Of a DNA stretch of 64,000 nt, positions 1-8,151 are shown piece after piece; positions within the stretch are counted from its first letter, which is position 1; each line of letters starts with the position of its first letter. The stretch spans positions 29,456-93,455 of the forward strand of contig HF995233.1 in the NCBI GenBank assembly GCA_000432915.1, in the 5' to 3' direction. A program made the translations under genes and the position numbers. This DNA is from Firmicutes bacterium CAG:194. GTDB taxonomy: Bacteria > Bacillota > Clostridia > Lachnospirales > Lachnospiraceae. A model generated the notes under the pieces. It was given only the letters and a program-made list of their open reading frames with translations. It searched no databases and had not been told where the DNA came from.

Positions 1-72
1 CTCTAAATGACCGATCAGGGAAAGAGGATAAGAACAGAGCCTTGGGGAAAGCAGAGAACTGACTGTTTTCAT
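1..72 (-). CDS. 5' end of an unidentified minus-strand gene (partial)
   Basis: Only the first 24 codons of a minus-strand reading frame lie in the window; the rest is beyond the left edge. The start is ATG at 72 (CAT on the plus strand at 70-72), preceded on the minus strand by AAAGGA with a 7-nt gap, a good ribosome site. The visible protein begins MKTVSSLLSPRL. That is too short to assign a family. It is transcribed away from rnfC, so the 230-bp gap between them is a divergent promoter region. The call rests on the ribosome site and open frame only. Confidence 0.5.
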   Translation of the reverse strand, partial: MKTVSSLLSPRLCSYPLSLIGHLE

Positions 73-303
73 AATGGTTTCCTTTCTTAAAAGCAGTTGT
101 TTCCGTACCAAAAAGGCAAGCCGGAAACGTCTGTTTTCTTGTATTGGTATGCTGATGTGAAAGGTCTGTTGTGTTCATACACATCTTATAAAGTATAGCA
201 TAAAAAACAGAAAACATGTAGCAATTTGTCCTAAAAAATAGTATAGTTATTGATAGTAAATTATCTTCCGGCAGAAAGCCGGAAACAGAAAGAAGGGCAG
301 TTT
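73..303. other. divergent intergenic region upstream of rnfC
   Basis: This is a 231-bp AT-rich gap between the partial minus-strand gene and rnfC. A TATAGT at 242-247 could be a plus-strand -10 box, but I find no good -35 at 16-18 bp. A TATACT reading on the minus strand near 195 could serve the divergent gene. The rnfC ribosome site (AGAAGGG) is near 291-297. No riboswitch that I recognise is present. Confidence 0.35.
266..284 (+). promoter_or_regulatory. stem-loop in the rnfC leader
   Basis: TTCCGGC (266-272) and GCCGGAA (278-284) form a perfect 7-bp stem with an AGAAA loop. It ends about 20 nt before the rnfC start and just upstream of the ribosome site. It has no T-run, so it is not a terminator. 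It might affect mRNA stability or translation of the rnf operon; that role is inference. Confidence 0.4.
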
Positions 304-1626
304 ATGGGAGGTAAATTAACCTTTAACGGTGGCATCCATCCTTATGACGGAAAGGATCTGAGCAAGGATAAGCCAATCCGTGATATCTTACCAAAGGGAG
401 ATCTGGTATATCCGCTTTCGCAGCATATCGGAGCACCCGCAAAGCCGGTTGTAAAAAAAGGAGATCACGTGCTGACCGGTCAGCTGATCGCAGAGGCGGG
501 CGGTTTTGTTTCCGCACCGGTCTATGCAACAGTGTCCGGAACGGTCAAGGCAATCGAGCCGCACCGGACAGTTGTCGGAGACAATGTGATGTCTGTCGTG
601 ATCGAAAATGACGGACAGTATGAGGAAGTGGATTATGGAGCCTGTAAGCCGCTTGCCGATCATACAAAAGAAGAAATCATACAGAAAATACAGAAGGCCG
701 GTGTTGTCGGTATGGGCGGTGCAGGCTTCCCGGCGCATGTCAAACTTTCCCCGAAGGAACCTGACAAAATCGATTATGTGATCGTAAACGGAGCGGAATG
801 CGAGCCGTATCTGACATCGGACTACAGGCGTATGATAGAAGAACCGCAGAAGGTGATCGATGGTCTGCGCTGCGAGCTTGCGCTGTTTGACAATGCAAAG
901 GGCATTATCGCGATCGAGAATAACAAGCCGGATTGCATCGAGAAGATGAAAGAGCTGACAAGGGATGATGACAGGATCCTTGTCAAAGCATTAAAGACAA
1001 AATATCCGCAGGGCTCAGAAAGACAGCTGATCTATGCATCTACAGGGCGTGCGATCAACTGCGATATGCTGCCATCGGATGTAGGCTGTATTGTGAATAA
1101 TGTAGATACAGTCTGTGCGATCGGCGCAGCAGTACTGGAAAATAAACCATTGATGTACAGGATCGTAACCGTAACGGGAGATGCGATCACTGATCCTTGT
1201 AATTTTCGTGTCCGCATCGGTACCAATTATCACGAACTGATCGAAGAAGCGGGCGGCTTTAAACAGGAACCGGCAAAGATCATTTCCGGCGGTCCGATGA
1301 TGGGATTTGGTATTTTTGATCTGGATGTACCGACAACGAAAACCGCATCTGCACTTCTTTGCCTGACAAAGGATGATGTTTCAGCGGCAAAGACAGGACC
1401 TTGTATCAACTGCGGTATGTGTGTGGAGGTCTGCCCGGGCAGAGTGGTGCCAAGCAGACTGGCAAAAGCCGCAGAACACGGAGATAAAGAGAGCTTTGTG
1501 AAAATGAATGGTATGGAATGCTGTGAATGTGGCTGCTGCAGCTTTATCTGCCCTGCAAAACGGCCTCTTACCCAGGAGATCAAATCCATGCGTAAGATGA
1601 TCCTGGCCGACAGGAAAAAGAAATAG
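304..1626 (+). CDS. rnfC: Rnf complex subunit RnfC
   Basis: RnfC is the soluble, membrane-attached subunit of the Rnf complex, which couples electron transfer from reduced ferredoxin to NAD+ with Na+ or H+ export. The 440-residue protein has the glycine-rich VGMGGAGFPAHVKL nucleotide/FMN-binding stretch in its first half. Two [4Fe-4S] motifs lie near the C-terminus, beginning at Cys367 (CINCGMCVEVCP) and Cys406 (CCECGCCSFICP). ATG 304 is chosen because AGAAGGG lies just upstream and the protein then starts MGGKLTFNGG as in relatives; an in-frame start at 250 would read through the leader hairpin. It is the first gene of rnfCDGEAB, with 12 nt to rnfD. Confidence 0.97.
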   Translation: MGGKLTFNGGIHPYDGKDLSKDKPIRDILPKGDLVYPLSQHIGAPAKPVVKKGDHVLTGQLIAEAGGFVSAPVYATVSGTVKAIEPHRTVVGDNVMSVVIENDGQYEEVDYGACKPLADHTKEEIIQKIQKAGVVGMGGAGFPAHVKLSPKEPDKIDYVIVNGAECEPYLTSDYRRMIEEPQKVIDGLRCELALFDNAKGIIAIENNKPDCIEKMKELTRDDDRILVKALKTKYPQGSERQLIYASTGRAINCDMLPSDVGCIVNNVDTVCAIGAAVLENKPLMYRIVTVTGDAITDPCNFRVRIGTNYHELIEEAGGFKQEPAKIISGGPMMGFGIFDLDVPTTKTASALLCLTKDDVSAAKTGPCINCGMCVEVCPGRVVPSRLAKAAEHGDKESFVKMNGMECCECGCCSFICPAKRPLTQEIKSMRKMILADRKKK

Positions 1627-1638
1627 GAGGATGCAAAT

Positions 1639-2571
1639 ATGAACGAATTAAGAAAAGTTTCATCCAATCCACACATTCGTATGCATATATCAACACAGAT
1701 GATCATGCTCTGCGTTATCATTGCGCTTTTACCGACCACGATCTTCGGTATCTGGAATTTCGGACTGCATGCACTTGTGCTGATCTTAGTAACGATCGCA
1801 TCGACTGTGCTTGGTGAATGGATTTTTGATCTGATCTGTAAAAAGGATAATACAATTACAGATCTGTCCGCAGTTGTGACAGGTCTTTTACTGGCGCTGA
1901 ATCTGCCACCGCGTGCACCGTGGTGGATCGGTGTGATCGGTGGTCTGTTTGCCATCATTGTTGTGAAGATGTTATTTGGTGGACTCGGACAGAATTTTAT
2001 GAATCCGGCGCTGGCTGCCAGATGCTTTTTGCTGATCTCATTTACGTCTATTATGACGAATTTTGACACGGATACTTATTCCGGTGCAACACCGCTTGCC
2101 AGTTTAAAAGCAGGTGAGAGCGTGAATATTTATAATATGGTGATCGGAAAAACAGCCGGTACGATCGGCGAAACAAGCATGATCGCCATTGTGGCAGGTG
2201 CGTGCTTCCTGCTTTTGCTTGGTATCATCGATCTGCGGATCCCCGGTACATATATTGTAACGTTTGTGATCTTCTTATGTCTGTTTTCAGGCAGAGGAAT
2301 CGATTTTGATTATATTGCAGGCAATCTGGCAGGCGGTGGTCTGATGCTCGGTGCCTTCTTTATGGCGACCGACTATGTAACGCGTCCCATTACAAAGAAG
2401 GGACAGTACCTATACGGCGTATTGCTTGGCATTCTGACCGGTTTGTTCCGTGTATTCGGTGCCAGTGCAGAGGGTGTATCCTACGCGATCATTCTAGGCA
2501 ATCTGCTTGTCCCTCTGATCGAAAAAATATCATTTCCAAAACCGTTCGGAAGAGGAGGTGAAAAGGCATGA
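1639..2571 (+). CDS. rnfD: Rnf complex subunit RnfD
   Basis: RnfD is an integral membrane subunit that carries a covalently bound FMN and is thought to take part in ion translocation. The 310-residue sequence is strongly hydrophobic with multiple membrane segments. The flavinylation motif SGATPLA is present with the acceptor threonine at about residue 151; the ApbE enzyme encoded at 6969-7991 is the expected transferase. AGGAGG lies 7-12 nt upstream of the ATG. The stop overlaps the rnfG start (ATGA), indicating translational coupling. Confidence 0.97.
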   Translation: MNELRKVSSNPHIRMHISTQMIMLCVIIALLPTTIFGIWNFGLHALVLILVTIASTVLGEWIFDLICKKDNTITDLSAVVTGLLLALNLPPRAPWWIGVIGGLFAIIVVKMLFGGLGQNFMNPALAARCFLLISFTSIMTNFDTDTYSGATPLASLKAGESVNIYNMVIGKTAGTIGETSMIAIVAGACFLLLLGIIDLRIPGTYIVTFVIFLCLFSGRGIDFDYIAGNLAGGGLMLGAFFMATDYVTRPITKKGQYLYGVLLGILTGLFRVFGASAEGVSYAIILGNLLVPLIEKISFPKPFGRGGEKA

Positions 2572-3194
2572 AGCAGATGATGAAAGATGCAATGATCTTA
2601 TTTCTGATCACGCTGATCAGCGGTGCTGCACTCGGACTTGTGTATGAAGTGACAAAAGAGCCGATCGCACAGCAGGAACAGAAAGCAAAAAACGAGGCTT
2701 ATCAGAATGTATTTGAAGCAGCAGAAGATTTCACGGAACTGACGGAGGAAGCATATTCTCCGGATGCGCTGACTGCCTTTGTCAAAGAGAATGGATTTGA
2801 TGCTTCCATTGATGGTGTAGCGCAGGCACTTTCCGGTGATGGCAGTGTACTTGGCTATGTCATTACGGTAACAGACCATGAAGGCTATGGCGGCGATATC
2901 CAGTTTACTATGGGTGTTGCAGATGACGGTACTTTAAACGGTATTTCTCTTTTGAGCATTTCCGAAACAGCAGGTCTCGGTATGCGTGCGGGAGAGGTGC
3001 TTGTTCCGCAGTTTGCAGGCAAGCAGGTAGAGCAATTCAGCTATACCAAGACAGGCGCGGCATCGGATGATCAGATCGATGCGATCTCCGGGGCAACGAT
3101 CACGACCAATGCGGTTGTCAACGGTGTGAACGCAGGGCTGCTCTGTTTTCAGAAAAAATTAAATATGACAGAAGGAGGTGCGGCAAATGAATAA
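2568..3194 (+). CDS. rnfG: Rnf complex subunit RnfG
   Basis: RnfG is anchored by one N-terminal membrane helix (about residues 8-27) and exposes a flavin-binding domain on the outer face of the membrane. The motif ISGATITT carries the threonine (about residue 177) that receives FMN through a phosphoester bond made by ApbE. Its 208 residues are normal for the family. It overlaps rnfD by 4 nt and rnfE by 8 nt, as expected in a tightly coupled operon. The GGAGG for rnfE lies inside the last codons of this gene. Confidence 0.97.
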   Translation: MKQMMKDAMILFLITLISGAALGLVYEVTKEPIAQQEQKAKNEAYQNVFEAAEDFTELTEEAYSPDALTAFVKENGFDASIDGVAQALSGDGSVLGYVITVTDHEGYGGDIQFTMGVADDGTLNGISLLSISETAGLGMRAGEVLVPQFAGKQVEQFSYTKTGAASDDQIDAISGATITTNAVVNGVNAGLLCFQKKLNMTEGGAANE

Positions 3195-3912
3195 GATCGC
3201 AGAACGATTATATAACGGAATCGTAAAAGAAAATCCCACCTTTGTTCTGACACTCGGTATGTGCCCGACACTGGCGGTCACAACATCCGCAAAAAACGGA
3301 CTGGGCATGGGACTTACCACAATGGTAGTGTTAGCCTTGAGCAACGCATTTATTTCCCTGCTCCGTAAGGTAATACCGGACAAAGTCCGTATTCCGGCAT
3401 TTATTGTGATCATTGCATCGTTTGTAACAGTAATGGAGCTTTTATTGGAGGGCTTTTTACCGTCCCTGTATGATGCACTTGGTATTTATATCCCATTGAT
3501 CGTAGTAAACTGTATCATTTTAGGACGTGCAGAGGCATATGCTTCCAAAAATCCGGTTCTGCCGTCATTGTTTGACGGTATTGGCATGGGACTTGGTTTT
3601 ACAATTGCCCTGACGATGATCGGTGCAGTACGTGAGCTCCTTGGGGCAGGCCAGATCTTTGGGATGACAGTCATGCCTTCCGGTTATGTACCGGTAAGCA
3701 TCTTTATTATGGCACCCGGTGCATTCTTTGTCCTTGCCATGCTGACCGCGATTCAGAATCAGGTCAAGATAAACGGTGAAAAGAAGGGTAAGGATATGAG
3801 CAAGATCGGCAGCGGATGCGGACATGACTGTGCATCCTGCGCAGAAAGCTGCAAGGAGCCGGCTTTCTATGATGCAAAAGCAGTAGAAAAGGAGGAAAAG
3901 ACAAATGACTAA
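3187..3912 (+). CDS. rnfE: Rnf complex subunit RnfE with cysteine-rich tail
   Basis: RnfE is a six-helix membrane protein that pairs with RnfA in an inverted arrangement around an intramembrane [2Fe-2S] cluster. The candidate ligand cysteines are visible in LGMCPTL near the N-terminus and VVNCIIL in the middle. ATG 3187 is preferred over a GTG at 3178 because GGAGG ends about 9 nt before it. After the last helix there is an extra soluble tail with the pattern C-x3-C-x2-C-x3-C (CGHDCASCAESC), which the core family does not need and which could bind another metal or cluster. The gene overlaps rnfA by 8 nt. Confidence 0.95.
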   Translation: MNKIAERLYNGIVKENPTFVLTLGMCPTLAVTTSAKNGLGMGLTTMVVLALSNAFISLLRKVIPDKVRIPAFIVIIASFVTVMELLLEGFLPSLYDALGIYIPLIVVNCIILGRAEAYASKNPVLPSLFDGIGMGLGFTIALTMIGAVRELLGAGQIFGMTVMPSGYVPVSIFIMAPGAFFVLAMLTAIQNQVKINGEKKGKDMSKIGSGCGHDCASCAESCKEPAFYDAKAVEKEEKTND

Positions 3913-4480
3913 TTTACTTATCATTGCCATCGGATCGGCACTTGTCAATAACGTTGTCCTGAGTCAGTTTTTAGGTCTTTGTCCGTTCCTTGGTGTTTCC
4001 AAAAAGGTAAAGACCGCAGCAGGTATGGGAACAGCGGTCATCTTTGTTATCACACTTGCTTCCTTTGTGGCAGCGCTGATCTATCAGTTTGTGCTGACAC
4101 CGCTTAACATCACATATTTAAAGACGATCGTGTTTATTTTAGTGATTGCGGCGCTGGTGCAGTTCGTGGAAATGTTTTTAAAGAAATATATGGTAAGTCT
4201 GTATGAATCACTTGGCGTATATCTGCCACTGATCACAACAAACTGTGCAGTACTTGGTGTGGCACTTACCAATGTGCAGAAATCTTATTCCATTCTTGCC
4301 AGCGTAGTAAACGGTTTTGCAACAGCGGCCGGTTTTACGATCTCTATTGTGATACTTGCAGGTATTCGTGAAAAAATGGAATACAACGATATTCCGAAGC
4401 CGTTTCAGGGAATGCCGATCGTTCTGATCACTGCAGGGCTTATGGCAATTGCCTTCTGCGGTTTTTCAGGCTTATTATAG
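3905..4480 (+). CDS. rnfA: Rnf complex subunit RnfA
   Basis: RnfA is the six-helix partner of RnfE. Its 191 residues and the N-terminal stretch NNVVLSQFLGLCPFLGV are typical. The cysteines in LGLCPFL and TTNCAVLG are the expected ligands for the intramembrane [2Fe-2S] cluster shared with RnfE. The start overlaps the end of rnfE. The stop is 12 nt before rnfB, whose ribosome site (AGGAGG) begins at the stop codon. Confidence 0.97.
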   Translation: MTNLLIIAIGSALVNNVVLSQFLGLCPFLGVSKKVKTAAGMGTAVIFVITLASFVAALIYQFVLTPLNITYLKTIVFILVIAALVQFVEMFLKKYMVSLYESLGVYLPLITTNCAVLGVALTNVQKSYSILASVVNGFATAAGFTISIVILAGIREKMEYNDIPKPFQGMPIVLITAGLMAIAFCGFSGLL

Positions 4481-4492
4481 GAGGTGTTTTCT

Positions 4493-5293
4493 ATGAGCTT
4501 TGTAGGAATTTTGATCGCAACCGGCATTATTGGTGTGGTAGGTCTTCTGATCGGCCTGTTTCTTGGCATTGCCGGTATTAAATTTAAAGTAGATGTAGAT
4601 GAAAGGGAAGAAGCGGTACTGGCTGCCCTTCCCGGTAATAACTGTGGTGGCTGCGGCTATCCGGGCTGTTCCGGACTTGCTGCTGCGATCGCAAAGGGAG
4701 AAGCCCCGGTCAATGCCTGTCCGGTCGGCGGTGAACCGGTCGGTAAAAAGATCGGTGAGATCATGGGCGTTTCGGTCGGAGAATCCAGACGTATGGTTGC
4801 TTTTGTCCATTGTCAGGGCGATTGTGATAAGACAAAGGTGGACTACGAATACACAGGCGCACAGGACTGTAATATGCTTTCCTTTGTACCGAACGGAGGT
4901 CCGAAGACCTGTAACTATGGCTGTCTCGGTTACGGAAGCTGTGTCAAGGCTTGTCCGTTTGATGCAATCCATGTGGTAAACGGTGTTGCGGTAGTCGATA
5001 AAGAGGCTTGTAAGGCATGTGGCAAATGTGTGGCTGCCTGTCCGAAGCATCTGATCGACCTGATCCCATATGATGCCACATATGTGGTTGCCTGCCATTC
5101 CAAGGACAAAGGTCCGGTTGTCATGAAGGGCTGCAGCGTTGGCTGTATCGGCTGCAGCTTATGTGCGAAGAACTGTCCGAATGAGGCAGTGACGATCGAC
5201 AGCTTTTTATCAACGATCGATCAGGATAAATGTAAGGGCTGCGGTATTTGTATGGAGAAGTGCCCGAAGAAATCGATCGTAAAACATGAATAA
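4493..5293 (+). CDS. rnfB: Rnf complex subunit RnfB (ferredoxin-binding)
   Basis: RnfB is the entry point for electrons from reduced ferredoxin. The 266-residue protein has one N-terminal membrane helix and then a cysteine cluster NNCGGCGYPGC that holds an [Fe-S] centre. Several ferredoxin-like [4Fe-4S] motifs follow, including CKACGKCVAACP, CIGCSLCAKNCP and CKGCGICMEKCP. ATG 4493 is chosen over the in-frame GTG 4484 because AGGAGG (ending 4484) is correctly spaced for it. It is the last gene of the operon; the palindromic element that begins near 5305 separates it from the aminopeptidase gene. Confidence 0.97.
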   Translation: MSFVGILIATGIIGVVGLLIGLFLGIAGIKFKVDVDEREEAVLAALPGNNCGGCGYPGCSGLAAAIAKGEAPVNACPVGGEPVGKKIGEIMGVSVGESRRMVAFVHCQGDCDKTKVDYEYTGAQDCNMLSFVPNGGPKTCNYGCLGYGSCVKACPFDAIHVVNGVAVVDKEACKACGKCVAACPKHLIDLIPYDATYVVACHSKDKGPVVMKGCSVGCIGCSLCAKNCPNEAVTIDSFLSTIDQDKCKGCGICMEKCPKKSIVKHE

Positions 5294-5304
5294 AAATATA
5301 ATGA

Positions 5305-5492
5305 TGCCAGGGTCAAAAGGTCTAAAACCACATGAGCTTGCTCATAAGTGGTTGAAAGACCTTGGGACCCGCCCCGATATGAGCATAAAAGTGGGATGTT
5401 AATCCCACGATATGCGAATATTGGGCAGGATTGTGGGAGTGCGCAGCACGGAACAATCCGCAGGCATCATAGCTCGGGCTATTGCCCCGGAC
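5305..5492. repeat. nested palindromic intergenic element, copy 1
   Basis: The region between rnfB and the aminopeptidase is a string of inverted repeats. A long interrupted hairpin spans 5310-5370 (GGGTC ... GGACCC outside, AAACCAC/GTGGTT and TGAGC/GCTCA inside). A perfect hairpin follows at 5391-5408 (GTGGGAT/ATCCCAC). A third, at 5428-5459, has GGATTGT/ACAATCC arms around the core GGAGTGCGCAGCACG. A CGGGC/GCCCG hairpin follows near 5475-5489. The core recurs, with one change, at 19735-19750. A 78-codon open frame here is without known features. It may act as the rnf terminator, but has no clear T-run. Confidence 0.6.
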
Positions 5493-5580
5493 ATTATGAA
5501 ATGAATGTCAAAAGTAAATTTTGTCACTCATTTGGGTATACTGATATTGAAATGACAGATGGCAGGAGAAAGGAGTTATT

Positions 5581-6972
5581 ATGAAAACAGAAAATGCATG
5601 GGAAAAATACACGAAAACACAACTGGAAGAAGTCGATGCTTTAAGCAAAGCATATCGTGCATTTTTAAATCACGGAAAAACAGAGCGGGAATGTGTAAAA
5701 CAGATCGTGGAACGCGCAAAAGAAGCGGGATATAAAGAACTTTCCGAACTGATCAAAGAAGGAAAGACCTGTAAGCCGGGTGATAAAGTATATGCCGTCA
5801 ATATGGAAAAGGCCGTCATTCTGTTCCGGGTCGGCAGTGAGCCGCTGGAAAACGGAATGAACATTTTGGGGGCACATATCGATTCTCCGAGACTGGATGT
5901 AAAGCAGAATCCATTATACGAGGATGGTGATTTTGCATTCCTGGATACCCATTATTACGGCGGTATCAAAAAATATCAGTGGGTGACGATCCCGCTTGCC
6001 ATACATGGCGTTGTTGTCAAGAAAAACGGAGAAAAGGTCGTTATCAATATCGGTGAAAAAGAAGACGATCCGGTCTTTTTCATATCCGATCTTCTGGTGC
6101 ATCTGGCTGCTGAACAGCTGGAAAAGAAGGCTTCCAAGGTGATCGAGGGAGAAGCGCTGGATATCATCATCGGAAACCGTCCGCTGCAGGATGTAAAGGA
6201 CGATGAGAAAAAGGAAAAAGTACAGGCATTTACGCTGAAACTTTTAAAAGAGCAGTATGGAATTGAAGAAAAGGATTTCCTTTCCGCTGAGCTTGAAATT
6301 GTTCCGGCGGGAGAAGCAAGAGAAGCAGGACTTGACAGAAGTATGGTGCTTGGCTACGGACAGGACGATAGAGTCTGTGCATTCAGTTCTCTGGAGGCAA
6401 TACTGGAGGTGCAGGATCTCAAACGGACAGGCTGCTGTATTTTAGTGGATAAAGAAGAAATCGGAAGTGTCGGTGCAACAGGTATGCAGTCCAGATTTTT
6501 TGAAAATGCCGTTGCAGAGCTTCTGGCACTTACTACTGGAGCTTACAACGATCTGATACTCAGAAGATGTCTGGCAAATTCCAGAATGCTTTCCTCTGAT
6601 GTCAGTTCTGCATTCGATCCGACCTATGCAGCAAGTTTTGATAAGAAAAATGTGGCTTATCTGGGACATGGAATGGTATTTAACAAATTTACCGGTGCCA
6701 GAGGAAAATCCGGTTCCAATGATGCGAATGCGGAATACCTTGGCTTTATCCGCAAGGTAATGGATGATGCAGGGGTCACCTTCCAGACAGCAGAGCTTGG
6801 TAAAGTAGATTTAGGCGGTGGCGGAACGATCGCTTATATCTTATCTCTGTATGGCATGAATGTCATCGACTGTGGTGTTCCGGTACTGAATATGCATGCA
6901 CCGCATGAAGCAACTTCCAAAGCAGATCTTTATGAAGCCAAATGCGGATACAAAGCTTTTTTGGAGGCTTAG
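5581..6972 (+). CDS. apeA: M18 family zinc aminopeptidase
   Basis: This is a cytoplasmic dinuclear-zinc aminopeptidase of family M18, which removes N-terminal residues (often acidic ones) from peptides. The metal and active-site regions are present: GAHIDSPRLD near residue 97, DDRVCAFSSLEA, DKEEIGSVGA, the YLGHGMV and GSNDAN stretches, and MHAPHEATSKAD near the C-terminus. The length (463) fits the ApeA type. The start follows GAGAAAGGAG with good spacing. The last 4 nt overlap the convergent apbE gene. The symbol follows the usual name for this length class of bacterial M18 enzymes. Confidence 0.93.
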   Translation: MKTENAWEKYTKTQLEEVDALSKAYRAFLNHGKTERECVKQIVERAKEAGYKELSELIKEGKTCKPGDKVYAVNMEKAVILFRVGSEPLENGMNILGAHIDSPRLDVKQNPLYEDGDFAFLDTHYYGGIKKYQWVTIPLAIHGVVVKKNGEKVVINIGEKEDDPVFFISDLLVHLAAEQLEKKASKVIEGEALDIIIGNRPLQDVKDDEKKEKVQAFTLKLLKEQYGIEEKDFLSAELEIVPAGEAREAGLDRSMVLGYGQDDRVCAFSSLEAILEVQDLKRTGCCILVDKEEIGSVGATGMQSRFFENAVAELLALTTGAYNDLILRRCLANSRMLSSDVSSAFDPTYAASFDKKNVAYLGHGMVFNKFTGARGKSGSNDANAEYLGFIRKVMDDAGVTFQTAELGKVDLGGGGTIAYILSLYGMNVIDCGVPVLNMHAPHEATSKADLYEAKCGYKAFLEA

Positions 6973-7991
6973 TTTCGGGTATCAATGATCTCGCCGTCAC
7001 TGGTGATGAAGATTGCCTGCGCTTCTCCGTTTAAGGAGGAGATCAGCTCTCTTGCATCATCAAGACCGAGGATCATGCAGGTCGTGCTCAGGGCATCTGC
7101 CTGCACGGAGGAATCCGTTAATATTGTGACGCTGGACAGGTTATTCCGGATAGGATAACCTGTTTTTGCATCCAGAATATGATGATAGATTTCTCCATTC
7201 AGTTCAAAATAGCGTTCATAAATACCGGTTGTGACAACGGAGGCAAAGGTATCGCCTTTGCTGTCTGCGGCGGAAACGGTCGTAATGCTTTTTCCCTGCT
7301 TAGCAAAAGGCTCCTGAATGCCGACTGTGAAGGCTGATCCGTCCGGTTTCTGACCGATCGTCAGGACGTTTCCGCCTAAATTGATAATGCCGCTGTCAAT
7401 ATGCTGGGACAAAAGATAGGCTTTCAACTGGTCGGCGATATAGCCTTTTGCGATAAAACCAAGATCGATCCCGGCGTCAGGATCGGAGAGCCGCACCTTA
7501 TTGCCATCGATCTCCACCATATGATAATCGACATGGGTAAGTGCCTGTTCGATCGTGGAAGAGGCGGGCACATAGGAATTCCCGGAGTCGGGATCGAAGG
7601 ACCAGAGTGCTTTGACGGGTGCGATCGTGATATCCAGATGCCCATCTGAAACGGCGCAGTACTGCAGAGCGGTGTAAAGCAGGGAAACAGTTTCGGAAGA
7701 TACGCTTGTATAGTCTCCCTGCGCATGGTTGATCCGGTAAATGTCACTGCCTTCTTTGGATTCGTTCAGCAGATCATCATAAGTTTCACAAAGCTGCAGT
7801 GCACCATCCAGGACTTCCTTTGCATGATCCGCATCCTTGTCATAGACGGACAGACTGATCACCGTATCAAAATAAAAGCCGGACTGTGTATATTCCTGTT
7901 GCCTGCCGCAGCCTGATAAAAGCAGCAGAAACAGAACGGACAGTGACAAAATGGGAAAGTAAGTTCTTTTTTTATGAAATAAATACTGCAT
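6969..7991 (-). CDS. apbE: FAD:protein FMN transferase ApbE (lipoprotein)
   Basis: ApbE cleaves FAD and attaches FMN to a threonine in target proteins. RnfD and RnfG, encoded just upstream, both carry the target SGAT motif, so they are the likely substrates. The 340-residue protein starts with a lipoprotein signal (LLLLSGC, lipidated Cys), which places it outside the membrane. Family motifs are DLGFIAKGYIAD, NLGGN, HHILDAKTGYP and DALSTTCMILG. ATG 7991 is chosen over one 13 codons earlier because AGAGAGGATT lies 7 nt upstream of it. It converges with the aminopeptidase gene. Confidence 0.95.
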   Translation of the reverse strand: MQYLFHKKRTYFPILSLSVLFLLLLSGCGRQQEYTQSGFYFDTVISLSVYDKDADHAKEVLDGALQLCETYDDLLNESKEGSDIYRINHAQGDYTSVSSETVSLLYTALQYCAVSDGHLDITIAPVKALWSFDPDSGNSYVPASSTIEQALTHVDYHMVEIDGNKVRLSDPDAGIDLGFIAKGYIADQLKAYLLSQHIDSGIINLGGNVLTIGQKPDGSAFTVGIQEPFAKQGKSITTVSAADSKGDTFASVVTTGIYERYFELNGEIYHHILDAKTGYPIRNNLSSVTILTDSSVQADALSTTCMILGLDDARELISSLNGEAQAIFITSDGEIIDTRN

Positions 7992-8151
7992 GGGAAATCC
8001 TCTCTGTGATAAAATGTTTGTAAGAAGCATCTTGATCAGATGTCATTTTCCACATTATAACATGAGAAATTTGTTTTGTATAATAAAGAGTAGTGTGATA
8101 AACTGTACTGGATAAAAAACAGCCTGATAAAATGCAGATGAAGGAAGAAAA

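Noticed and set aside
1230..2069. 279-codon open frame antisense to rnfC/rnfD
   Set aside because: The plus strand encodes clear RnfC and RnfD over the same bases; the antisense product matches nothing I know and has no ribosome site.
4475..5098. 207-codon open frame antisense to rnfB
   Set aside because: It is a shadow of the cysteine-rich RnfB frame; no start signal or recognisable domain.
5305..5492. CRISPR array
   Set aside because: The repeats are inverted, not direct; there are no regular spacers and no cas genes in the window.
5348..5584. 78-codon open frame between rnfB and the aminopeptidase
   Set aside because: It reads across consecutive inverted repeats and overlaps the aminopeptidase start; no recognisable protein pattern.
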